The notes beneath the pieces are model-generated. The model had not been told where the DNA came from and searched no databases. It was given only the letters and a program-made list of their open reading frames with translations. The translations under genes were made by a program, and so were the position numbers. Of a stretch of DNA of 64,000 nt, positions 1-12,500 are shown piece by piece. Each line of letters starts with the position of its first letter. Position 1 is the stretch's first letter. The DNA is from Malurus cyaneus samueli. Taxonomy: Eukaryota > Chordata > Aves > Passeriformes > Maluridae. The stretch is from contig CM019237.1 in the NCBI GenBank assembly GCA_009741485.1, forward strand, positions 49,600,050-49,664,049, written 5' to 3'.

Positions 1-155
1 GTAAAACGTCACTTTCCCTCTTTTTATAAGCCTCCTTTAGATACTGAAAGGTGATATAAGGTCTCCCTGAAGCCTTATTTTCTCTGGCTGAACAATCTCA
101 ACTCTCTCAGATTGTCTCCATAGGAGAGGTGCTCCAGCCCTCTGAGCATCTTGTG
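1..155 (-). mobile_element. CR1 LINE fragment (internal part of 3' region)
   Basis: Reads like the complement of the CR1 3' region: TTTAGATACTGAAAGG, TATAAGGTCTCCCTGAAGCC, CATAGGAGAGGTGCTCCAGC and CCTCTGAGCATCTT. The minus strand gives a CR1-like peptide (AGAPLLWRQSERVEIVQPEK). Its 3' tip is missing or lies outside the window. It sits in an ANO2 intron. Confidence 0.78.
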
Positions 156-361
156 CCAGTTGAACTGTTGTTCCAGTTTGGAATCGTGCATCCATTTTCT
201 TATTTATGACTGTTTCTTGGAGAGCTTTGAATTCTTTCATTTTGATTTGATCATCTGCCTATTATTACCTTCCTCAAAGAAATAATCCTGCAGTGCCAAC
301 TCATGGCAGTAAAAGCTTCTGCTTCAAAGCTGAACTAATCCCTGTGTTCATTTGTTTGCAG

Positions 362-563
362 ATTATGCTGACATTTTCAGCAGTGTTTGGTGTCATTGTG
401 TACAGAATCACTACAGCAGCAGCCTTGTCCTTCAGCACAAATGAGACAACCAGGTCCAACGCTCGAGTGACGGTGACTGCCACTGCTGTCATCATAAACC
501 TCGTGGTGGTCCTTATTCTTGATGAAATTTATGGAGCTGTGGCCAAATGGCTGACAGAAATTG
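362..563 (+). CDS. ANO2: ANO2 window exon 1: helices 3 (part) and 4
   Basis: Acceptor TTTGTTTGCAG ends at 361 and donor GTAAAA starts at 564. It encodes 67 codons plus one base. Two hydrophobic stretches are visible: [17 protein letters not shown] (end of helix 3) and [20 protein letters not shown] (helix 4), separated by a short loop with an N-E-T sequon (NETTRSN). Helix 4 lines the ion pathway in TMEM16A. The reading frame is open upstream to 293, but those bases read as intron, and the splice site fits where homology begins. Confidence 0.93.
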
Positions 564-3500
564 GTAAAACCCTCTCACCACATTCCTCACTAATGCATGT
601 ATTGACACCAGGGGGTGCAAGGAGGGTCCAGTAGGAATATTTCTTCCTGGCCAGTGCCAGTGCAAACATTCAGGCCTATGAATATACCTCTTTATAGCTA
701 AGAGCTGCAAAAAGTCAGTGAGTTAAAGATATTGATGGCCCTGCAAAGCTGCAATGGCAATTATTTACCATGTTATTTCTCTGATGAAAGTTTTAACCAT
801 TTTCTTACCACTCAATGATTTTTTTTATTCCATTTTAGAAGCATGTCTGGGCTGGACTTTTTAATAATGATTTCTATTACAGTTAGTGTTTGGACTTTTG
901 AAATTTATTTTAAATATCAAAATATTGCAAGCCAGGCTATTTATTTAAGTATTTTAAAGGCGAGTCATTCCTTTGACTACTATAGAGATTTAGGCCTAAA
1001 CACTTCACTGTTTTGTTATATACATTAGGCTAAAGAGATTTATTAATAGGTGTTTATACTGAGGCTTCGTTTTGTTTTATAAATAAGACCTAGGATGTTG
1101 ATGGATAAGGCCTTTACACTAGGTTACTCTGAAGACTTCTGTTTCATCTCAATTTCTCAGAAGACTTCAAAATTCACAAATGAAAATATCTCTTTCAGTC
1201 CTATTTTTGGAAGAAGATTACAAGCTACAGTTTTGTAGCTGTCATAATAGAGGTCCGATCCTGAATTTCTGAGCTGTGGTTTTACCACTAGGGATAGCCT
1301 GTTAGTTTAGATTAAATTCCTGAAGTATTTGAAAGAAATAAAGACAAAGCAATTCATTTTCACAAACTGCCACTTTACTGGGTTAATTTGTTTGTTTCTG
1401 TTTTGCACCAGGCTTTGGGCAGATTGTTAACAGGGTTAACACAAATGGACTCTGTTCTAGTGGCATAAACGAGCTCAAGCTCACTCTCCAGGCCAAAATT
1501 GTACCCAGATTTTCAGCTTTCGCATAAGTGACAGGAACACAGCTGTGTGTGACCTGATCAATTCTGTCGACTGTGCCTGCCCAAGTAAGAAAGGGCACAA
1601 ATGCTGAGGGATGACACAGCTGTGTGGAAAGAGCAGGAAAAGATGAAGGTGAGACTCCTCCAGCAGTTTCTAGGCAGAAGCTGGGAAGTGCAAGCCCCTG
1701 CCATGACCTCTCTTGGGAAGCACAGAAGGAAAGTCTCTCCCTTTGAAATGTGCACCAGGCTGAACTGTGAAAGAAACAACAATTTCTTACTTGCTGATTA
1801 TTGTCCTCCTGCCACTTTTCATTTAATTCTAATCCTATCTTTTTTTTAGGGCAGCATTCCTAATCAGCTATCAGATGTTTTGTTTAAGAAGGATCCAGTC
1901 AGAATAATTTCTAGTGCTACAAATTACATGAGTTAGAAAGTTCACTCAGGGAGCTTTCTCCAGTGCTAGACTCAAATGTCAAATGTAATCAAGATTTTTT
2001 AAAAATTACAATTCATGCATACTGATAAATTCTGCCTAACTTGTGAACTCTCATTTTGCTAAGAGGAGCAAAACATATCTCAATTCTCTTTTCACAGTGC
2101 AGTTAATTCACAAGATGAAGAACACATTGTTGGGCTGGAGGAGTAGCTCTTGACAGCATAAGTTTCTACTCCAACCCTAAACACACTTGAATCTCTGTTC
2201 AGGTGAAAAATTACATCTGAAAGCACAAGAATAACACTGATAACAATTGTATTAATCATAGGATCACAGTCATGGGAATGTCTCAATTGAGAAGGTATTG
2301 AGACATTGAGACATATTGAGGAAAAGAGTGGGAGTTTTGTTGTAATCAACACAGAGAGCTTGTAAAGGATGGAGCTTGTAAAGGACTCCTGGGGGGCCAG
2401 CAGAGAAGGTCACTGATACCACTTTATCTTAGATGGGACCAGCCAAAGTGCAGATGGTATCCTGCTATTGCAGGATAGGAGGTCTTCCTGCTATTGCCAC
2501 GAAAAATAGGTCATCTTCAATAGGCAGGTGTCTTTCTTGAGCAGACAATTCTTACAGCTCACTTGTAAATCAGAATCATGGACTGGTTTGGGTTGGAAGG
2601 GAGCTTAAATTTCTCATTCCATCCTCCTGCCACATGCAGGGACACCTTCCACTATACCAGTTTGCTCAGAGCCCCATCCAACCTGGCCTTGGACACTGCC
2701 AGGGATGGAGCAGCCACAGTTTCTGTGGGCAACCTGTGCCAGGGCCTCCTCACCCTCACAGGGAGGAATTCAGTGAGGCCGGGGAAGAACCAGTGAAACA
2801 GGGGCAAAATCAAAATTACTTGTGTTTGTCCTTTGTAAAGGCAGCAGTGAGCTAAGATCCCACCCTGAGCTCAGCTCATGCTCCATCTGGAAAGTTCCAG
2901 CTGCCAAATTTTGGCATAACAAACCCAGCACTGAGAGGTTCATTGATGAGGGAGTTTTCTCTGTTACTAATGCATCTATTCTGGTTGAATGCATTTCTCA
3001 TGCAGCACATCCAATGAGATGGAGGACAAATTCTACACGTGCCTCGGCAGCTATGGTATAGGGTGTCTGAAGGACACTCTGGGACAATATATGGTGTGCA
3101 AATGTTCATCCAGAGGCTGAGCTCATCGTCAGGGGGTGTTTCTGTACGGCAGAGTTTAGGATTTTTCTCCCTCAAATGAAAAGCTGCACCGCTGTTATTC
3201 CTGCTGCCCTGAGTTATTGTCCTGTGGATCCATTCAGTGTTTGGGATCACCTGCAAATTGTTTGACAGTTTAATTAAGCTTTTTCATACATATAGATGAG
3301 TTATGCCTTAGGGCTCACCAGGTTGTGCACTGACTTTTTATGAGAAGGTGGTTGAAAGTATCACAAATAAAGCCAGGCAACCGGGGCTTATTAGGCTTTG
3401 CTATTCCTTTAGTGCTAAAAAAAAAAAAATAAATGCTGCTTTCTTAAGAAAAAAAAAATCACTAAACAACAGCAAGCAAACAACACCCAAACTTTGCCCA

Positions 3501-6500
3501 AAACAAAACTGTACTGAAGTCCCTAAAGCCAGAGCTCTGGATCTCCTTGTTGTTCCACACTTCCGTTGTGCCACAGAAGTTCACCCAAGAATGATAAACT
3601 TAATCATAAAATTAACTTCTCTCACTTTAGATGCAGCACAGGATAAGCATAAAAACATAAGGGTTTCACCCAGATAAAAATCTTTAAAATAGGATCCTAC
3701 TGTCAGTTTGAAAAGCCTCTGTCTTATACATATGTTTTCTGCTGCTAGAAAATTTCCATGAAAATTGAAAATAACCTTGGAACAGAGTAATGAATACTGA
3801 AAATATTTAAACCACATTTTTACTAGTTATCTAAAGAAATCTTAAAATATAAAATATATCTAGTGAAGGGAGGTGTTAGGAAAAATATGCCTTTATTTTA
3901 AACATATTTTGGCCTAATACCTTATTCAAAAATGGATTTAGTCTTGTGTTTAGCACCAAGCATGTCAACAACCTCATCACAGAAAGGAGGCTTGTGGTCT
4001 ACAAGTTAAGGATGCTTTTAAGGTGTTTTTTTCTGGTTGAAAATCCTTGCACTTTGCTTTCAGCATTCCTGAATTGAGAATATTAAAGTTTAAAAATTAA
4101 ATATAAAAAATTAAATTAAATTATAATTGATATAATTAAAATTATAATTATAAACTGTTATTTCAGTTATGTAACTTATATACTTATTAATGTTAATGTA
4201 CATATACACAGCAAAGTAATTTATACTGCTTGTGCTGTATGGAATTGAATATCTCTGAAAATCAGGACTCGGTGACAGGCCTAGTGGGCTTTGGTACAAA
4301 TAAGACGTACAAAAGAAAAATCAGTATGAGCCCAAAGTTTGAAGTTTGGTCTGGTGTTTCTCTGTGTGTTTGGAGAATAAGGGAGTTTTACAGATTTACT
4401 AATTCAGTTTTCTTATTTGCTTTTTTTCCCTTCAGAAATACCAAAAACAGAGAAAACCTTTGAGGAGAGAGTGGTTTTGAAAGCATTCCTACTGAAGTTT
4501 GTGAATTCTTATGCATCAATTTTTTATGTTGCCTTTTTTAAAGGAAGGTAGGATAAATATACATTGCATATAGATTCTTACTTAGATATTTTTTACACAG
4601 TTATTACACATTTTTATATATGTATCTGTATTCGTGGATCTGTGTTTAAAAATGAGCACAAAGGCCTGAGACGGGTCAGCTTTGAAAAAATGTCATTGAC
4701 AGGGTTATCTAAAGTTAATAATTCCTTTTGGTTCAAAAAAGGGTGGTTTTTTAGTGAATGGTGGTGCTTGCAGGCCTTCGCATTCAACAAAGAAAGGTTT
4801 TCCTATTTATTTAAATGGTGGAACTCTTCTTTCTGTTACTTTCTCATCATTTGCACTATGCTCCCATATCAAGTTAAATTAAGAAATAGTTACAGTCAAC
4901 TGGCAAATGAAGTGATTGACCAAAAAGCTAATTCAGCTGTCTTGCTGAATAAGTGTGACTTCCTATGGGCTCGGGATCCTTGTCTTGTGGGATCCAGTCA
5001 TCCACATGCTTTTGAATGGAAAGCTTAAAATGATTGTTTCCTAAAACTTTGGCAAAAAATGTCTTTCAAACATCCTCTGGATTGTGTTTCCTACCATTTT
5101 GCTCTTCCTTTTGGGAGCTGTAAAGTTTGTTAATCTCTGCTCTTCACTAATCCTATCCAGAACCTTTGGTTTGAGGATTAATGATGCATTTTGTCAGTGG
5201 TTGCAAATATTGCAAGACGCCAACGAAAAATGTCACCAAATTCTTTCGTTTTTGACCATATTTTTGTGTTGTATGGTTATAATAAAATCAATATTACTGT
5301 TTCTCCTGGTGTAGCCAGAGGAGTTTTGATTGTTTATAGATGTATAAATAATTCCACTCAGGGCATTACTCGCATATAAGAGAATGTGAATTAGGATATA
5401 TGTCCCCAGTTTCATGAGATCTCTAATCAAGGAAGGGGGTTTATTCTTGTTTTGTTTAGCACAGAAAAAATATTTTATTAAAATTATTTTATCCAGATGT
5501 AGTAGAAAGCCATTTGCAGAGGGCTATTGCCTTGAAATAATTTTAAATAATCAAAGCTGAATGGGTGCCCAGTCTTTGAAAATTCATGTTGAAAAAGCTA
5601 CTTCTGAAATATTTTGGCTAATATGAATGAACAATCTTGATTTTGAGGTTAAGTTATTTTTGTGCTTTCATACTAAATAATGGTGTCAAAATTAGCTTAT
5701 TTTTTTATTTTTATACTAGTTTATGTATTATTATTATTATTGCTTTCAGGTTTGTTGGCCGTCCTGGTCGTTATGTGTATGTGTTCGAAGGGTATAGGAT
5801 GGAAGAGGTAAGTACCTATGAAATCAAAATGACCAAAAAAATCCTTTACAAGAAGAAATATGTCTACCTTGCTTAGTGGATACAGACAACAGGGAAAAAA
5901 AAAGAAAACACGTTAAAACAAGAGGTTAATTCTTAAATAGACAAAACCCAAGGTTTCCATCGAAGGCAACTTTTTGGTGTTTTGACATTTAATGGTCTTT
6001 CTTAGGTGAAGCTTCACCATTTCTATACTTTGCAGCTAGGCACCAAGGCACAAACATTCCATGATTTGGTTGAGGCCCTTGGGACATGTGAATCTGGCTT
6101 CTCATTCTGCAGATCACTGGAAGCTTGGCAATTTTAATAGCTTAAAAACCTACAACCATTTTGTGCTAGACCTATAAAATTTTTTTTTTCTTTTTTTACC
6201 AAACTCCCTCATGAAAGGGAATGCTGTGGGTATTCCCTTGAAAGCTGATGGATGTACTCAAGATTTGTCAATAAAGCAGACATAAAAGATTGAAGGTTTC
6301 CTTCCCCCCCTGGGAGACATGAGATTGGAAGAGTATTGGTGATACTGCATTATGTTTATTATATTGATTATATAGTAAATATTTTTAAAGGGAATATAGG
6401 AGCCCCGGGGCACGGTGAGTTATTTCAGAGCTCCGTGTATTTTCCATAATGCGGTTTTATGAGTGGAGATGAAATACCTTGTCAAGCAGAGATTTGCAGT

Positions 6501-9500
6501 GATCTATGAGTTCCATGATCCCACACAAATTGGTGGCAAGGACAGTGAACATATGGAGACACTGGGAGCTCTCCCAAGAGGGTATTTTTATATTAATTCT
6601 CTTAATTCCATGGTGCTCTCTGGTTTTGTTTGATTGCAGTGTGCTCCAGGAGGGTGTCTGATGGAACTCTGCATTCAGCTGAGCATCATCATGCTTGGAA
6701 AACAACTGATCCAAAACAATCTGTTTGAAATTGGAATCCCGTAGGTATCCCAGCCTTTTCCATTATGCATTATTCCTATGGCATAGTAAATCAAAGGCTT
6801 GATCCTTTTTCAGCTAAATGGGACTTTTGCTATTGCCTTCAGTGGGTTCTAATTGAATGTGATGATAATTGGTTGTGGTGAAATGATCTGGTTGTATTTT
6901 ATGTTGAATAATTGGCTATATCTTCACTAAATGGCTTAAAGAAAGTAAAGGAATGTATGAAATAATTGATTTAAATTAATTTTAGAAACCTGGGAAAACA
7001 GGCAAGGTATGATAGATCTCCTGGGAAGTTTTAGAAAAGCTTTCAGGACAGCACTATTGAATACAAATTAGCACAAAGTGGATGAGGGATAGCGTGGGGG
7101 AGCGCAATAGCCCATAAAAGACGTTAAAATCTATTACTTGATCTACGACTATTTTATGGGTTTAGGGATGAAATCTGCATGTTTCCAAGGTGCCTTTATG
7201 TCAGTGTGTGATGATGCAGGAGCTGGAGCATGGCAGAGACACTGACACACTGCTCAATCTGCCACGGGCTGCTTTAGTGCTCAAATAGAGCAGGAAAACG
7301 CTCCCTGTCTGTCACCAGCACCAAGGGGATCTTCAGGCACTGGGAATCCACTGAGAATGTCTTGCGCCTGCCCCTTGGGAGGTTTGCTTCATGGTGGCAG
7401 TGGCCTGTGAAATGTTGGAGATGAAGAGTCTGGTTTAGACCTCTCAGTTCCATTGAAATGAGGCAGAATCTTTCAATTCTGGTGTCAGCAGCTTTTAGGT
7501 CCAATCTGTAAGGCCATTAAGATGCTAACTAGAAATCAAGATAAGGGATTCTTACAAGGCAAGAAATATATTTCATATGAGCCCTTTTCCTCCTTTTCTC
7601 AACAAGAACCCTTTTTTTTTTCTTCTTGCAAGGAATTTAAATAGAGAGAAAAAAAAATCCCAAACAAATCAGATGTGGGTTATGGATGGTTTCATTATTC
7701 TTGTGTCAAAGTTCAATAGGGAGGCCTGTTTTCTGTCTGCATCTCACTGAGTTTACATTTTATTTTGAGCAAAGGGTGGTAAATCATTCCCAAAATATCT
7801 GACATGTTGAAGGCTTAAAGCTTTCTCAGTGTAAACCTGCTGTAATTTGTTTCTTGTCTTCCAAAAACTTACTGCTACTGGACTTTTTTAATGGGGATTT
7901 TATGATGTTACAAATACTGTATTTATTATTTTTGACTCATGAAAGCATGGGCTAATCCAGTCCAAACAGAAAGTCATGTCCAATTATTTTTCATTTCCCT
8001 CTCTTTGGTGCAAGAATGCAACAACTTCATCCCATTTTTCTCCCTCAGATCTGCTCCCCCACCCTTCAGCCAACAAACTGTGGTGGCCCCAATTTTTAAA
8101 ACTGTTTAAAAACAAACATATTTTGATCCTCTCCTTCCCAGATAAAGAACTCATTTCACTCACAGTGCTATCTTGTCATCCTGGAACAAACATATCTGCT
8201 TTTCCTTTGCTTGTTTGCATTCCTGAGAAAATCATGGGTGTATCTGTAGGGTTTGGCCCTTCTTCCTGGACCTGTTTGCACCAGGAGAATCACTGAACAC
8301 ATAATGAAATCAGACTTAGCCTTCTATTCCTGCATGGACCACTCTACCTGTTTGGCTGCATCCTGAATGGTACCAACAGTTTATTTTTCATCCCCCCCTT
8401 GCCTTGTGCCTCTTTGGAAGGAATGAGAGCTGGAGGGAATAACAGATTCTTCCATTGCCTCCCTGTGTTTTCACTGAGGGCAGAGACCAAGTGCTGCAAC
8501 CAACCTTCTCCATATGGAGAAGCAGAAGGGAATATCAAAATGGTGATTTGCTCCTCAAAATCTGGTGCCATCTCCTTCATGTCTGTAACATGGAAGTACA
8601 TCTCTGCTGAATTATCTGATGGCTCATATTGAAAGGGTTTTCTTCCTTATTGAAATCTCAGATGTCAAGATTTTTTTCAGGAAACCTTTTGATTTCATTC
8701 ACCAGAAAATCCAAGGCATTTTAATTGCTTTGCAGAAGATCACAAAGCTGTCCCAGTTGCTCTCTCTTTCCTCTCATAAAATGCTGCTGAGTAGATGATA
8801 GAGTGAGTTTGAAAGCAACAGTCACCCTTTATGTTTCTAGAACCCCAAATGTTGCTAGCATTGAGAAGCATCTTTCAACGTCTTCATTCTGCTTTATCCA
8901 TGATCAGTGCTGAAAAAACTTCACCTGGCAGCCTTGCATTTTTTGGGGGTCATGGGGGACATATCCTTGCTTTTTCCTTCAATGTTTCTGTAGAAACTGC
9001 CAGTACAGCTATGATAGATGTGACTTACTTGTCTCCTAAACCTTCCAGTGATTCTTTTTTTAATTAATAATGCATCCAGCAATAGCAAACCAGCTAGGAA
9101 AATGCAACAAGAATTGAGTTCTAGAAAATGAACCCTTCTTGAACCAAAATGTGTTTTCTATGGGGTTGGAATTCACTAGTTTAACAGATGTAAATATGCC
9201 ACAGTTCACTCAGATGTGTCACATACCATCATTCTTTTACTGTTGCCACAGGAATTGACCCTAAAAGGCTGCAGGGCCTGAAAGCCTTAACCCACAGTTT
9301 CTTTAAGACCCCTTTTATTCAGTTCTGTTTTTTTCTGAACTTATAAAAAAAAAAACATCCATGTGGTTATTTTATTACTGTCTGACCTTGGTGCCTAACC
9401 CTTAGGGTAAAATCCTGGCCTTATTGAAGTGAACAGCAAAACTCCTATTGAATTTAGGGAGGGCATGATTTTGGCCTTTTAATTCAGCATCAATTTCCAT

Positions 9501-12500
9501 TACTTACTTCAAAATGCACTTAACTATGCTGGGTGAGAATACCAAGAGTTAATAAAATCCATTTAAAGACACCCCTTCATAGCTATTATTTCTTAAGTTG
9601 TTTTTCACTCTTACCAAATTATTCTTAATCAAAGGTTTGGGGGGGGGGTGTGCATTTTTTTTTTCCCTTTCCTTTTTTTGGTTGTAGTTTTTTTCTGATT
9701 GAGAAACCAATAAGCCCGAAACACAATTGAAACTCCCTTACAATTCAGGAAGTCTGTGTGCCAAGGAAGGATGGCTATACTATAAATTTGTGAAACAGAA
9801 GAAAAGATTTAGATACTTTTGTTGTCCCCCTGCCTCCTTCTTGCATCTGTAAATATGAGTAACTTTTTTTTTGTGTGTGAACAGACTGTAGGAATATGAT
9901 AGAAGAAAAGCCTGGTTCTTCAGTGTTCCTTCCCAAAAGCAGGAAACACAATTCCAGGAAGAACACAAGAGTCTGGGTCACTACTCTCTTCTCTAAGTGC
10001 TCCAGCTGCTCAACCTAATATTTTTTTCTGTTTACCTTTCTCCCTGAACCTCTTTCTATCATGCTACAACTCATAAAGCATCAGCTAAAATCTCCATCTG
10101 ATATAAACAAGGCTTTGTCCCTGGCAGATGGATTCTGGGGGTGTTCTGTCTTTTCATGTAAAGCCTCCACATGCATCTCTGTTCAAACAAATATTCATAG
10201 ATTCATGCAATCACAGAATGGCCTGAAGGGTTGGAAGGGACCTGAAAGATCATCTCATTCCAATCCCCCTGCCATGGGCAGGGACACCTTCCACTATCCC
10301 AGGTTGCTCAGAGCCCCATCCAACCTGGCCTGGAACACTGCCAGGGGTGGAACAGCCACAGCTTCTCTGGGCAGCCTGTGCCAGGGCCTTACCATCCCCA
10401 CAGGGAAAAGTTTCTTCCCAATATCCAACCTAATCTGCTTTGTGTCAGTGTGAAGCTATTCCCCCTTGTCCTGTCACTGCTTGTCGATAGCCTTTTTCCA
10501 TCTTTCCTGTAGCTACCATCTTCCTTCAGGCACTGGAAGGTTCAATTAGGTCACCTTGGAGCCTTCTTTTCTCCAGGCTGGACAATCCCAGTTTTACAAC
10601 CACTGAATACACAAGCATTAGTGCCAACAAAGTAATTTTCCTGCATCTGTCCTCTTGCAACCTGCCCTCCAGATGCCCCACCTCTCCAGCCTCTATCCAT
10701 ATCCATTCCAATAAATTTCTGATTTTTCCCAAGCTTTCATCATTTCTTTCCCCCAGTTTTCCCAAATCCAGCTGCTCCTTCTTAAGGCATAAATAGAGGA
10801 ACTGTTGAATCATCTCTGATTTTTGAAAATGAGCGTTCAACTAATCACCATTTGCTTATAGCCCAGCCAGGATTACTTGGAGCTTGATTTCTCTCTTTTC
10901 ATTATATTCTTCCTCAAAAGCTCAAGGGTTATTGACAGGTGGTGCTGTCATGATTTTATGCTCACTTCTGCTGCTTGTTAACGTCAATAATGCAATGCTT
11001 ATTGGTTATACTGGGAATTACAATCAGCAGAATTCAACCATTTTCCCACCGCTAGCCTAAAACAATAATTCAGTGCCAATACCCTGTGAGAAGCTGCAAT
11101 GTCACTTGTGACTGCTCTAGACATAGCCTGACAAAAACATTTTCATTTTCTTTCCCTCTCATCCTGCATTCATTCTTCTCACATGCTGTTCAGTCTCCTT
11201 AAGGATGCACCTTGCTTTTTGATATTCCCAGGCAAAAGCACCAGAAATAGTGGCTATTCTACAGCTCCACAGTTTTCCCTCCTTGCCCAGATTTGTGTGG
11301 AATCATGAAACTTTGCTGCATGAGCCTCTTCAGCACAAAACTTCTGGGACACTCATCCTGAACAGGTGAACCTACTGCTTCCTCACTGTGGGGGGCTGCC
11401 TGGCATGAACGAATCAGAAGCTAAAAGAACTCCTTTTCACTCAATCTTCTTTAAAAACATTGATCTGGGTAATTAAAATACAGGCTTCAAGCAAAAGCAT
11501 TTAAAAAGCATACTCAGTTTTAGTACCACAATCCTAAGTGCAGATATAAGGTTCTGCAAAACTCATTTTCATTGCCCTACTCTGTATAGCTGGACAATAA
11601 CAACGTGCAAATCCCCGTTCTCTGTTCCTTTAACTTTCTGACACATTTCTGCTCAGTCTCAAACTTCACATGCTTGGATATGGCACAAATGTACATTTTT
11701 CTTCGGTGGAAAATTTGAAATAATTAGTTTGGCTTGCTTTCAGTCAGTTGATCTTTAAAAAAATACATAAAAAGAAACATACAGACACTCTTCAAAGCTG
11801 AGCTCCAAATGGTTAAAGGTACCATTCCTCGTGCCTGGCTTATAGATAGCCTGGTGAAAAATTAAAAATTATTCTGAGCAATTGAGTCCTGGATCTGCTG
11901 TATTCCCAAATAAACGTTAAAACCAACAACTATTGCTTTAGTTCCTGGGTTCACCTGGGAGGTGTGTGTATGCATTAAACTCCACAACTGGATTCTGTGG
12001 TGCTGTAGCTGAAGGATGAAATCACACGTGCACAGACTTCACATCTAAACAAACCCAAATTTTATCTCAGCTGCTGCTGCACTGTAACAATGAGATGATT
12101 TTCAATCTCTGCCCATAGAAGTGTCAGAGACAATTACAGCTCATATCCTTTCAATGGAACAGAAATCAGCACTGTCTTGAACTTACTGTTCACCATCCTC
12201 TGAGAGTCCCTCACATTAGGAAATTAATTGGGATATGTTGGAAGAGCATCCTGGGAATTCTTTGATTGTTTTAAATCCTGCCCCAGACTCCTACCCCCCG
12301 AATACTACATCACCTTTGTCACATAAAAGTTCCCTTGGCTGCCATAAAAGCAGAAGGGGAGAAAGGGAATTTTAGTGTCTTGAAATGGCTGAGTTTGCAT
12401 ATCTTTATAAGGATTCATCTAATTCTGTCTTGTGAAGCATTTAAATATCCGCCACCCTTTTATTAAAACTGTATAATATGAGCATCCTGGGTACCATGAT

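Noticed and set aside
1..240. Minus-strand open frame of 67 codons at 37-240
   Set aside because: Its C-terminal half is CR1 3' sequence and the rest is intron.
4564..5028. 154-codon open frame just after ANO2 exon 2
   Set aside because: It begins after a clear splice donor, lies within an intron and resembles no protein.
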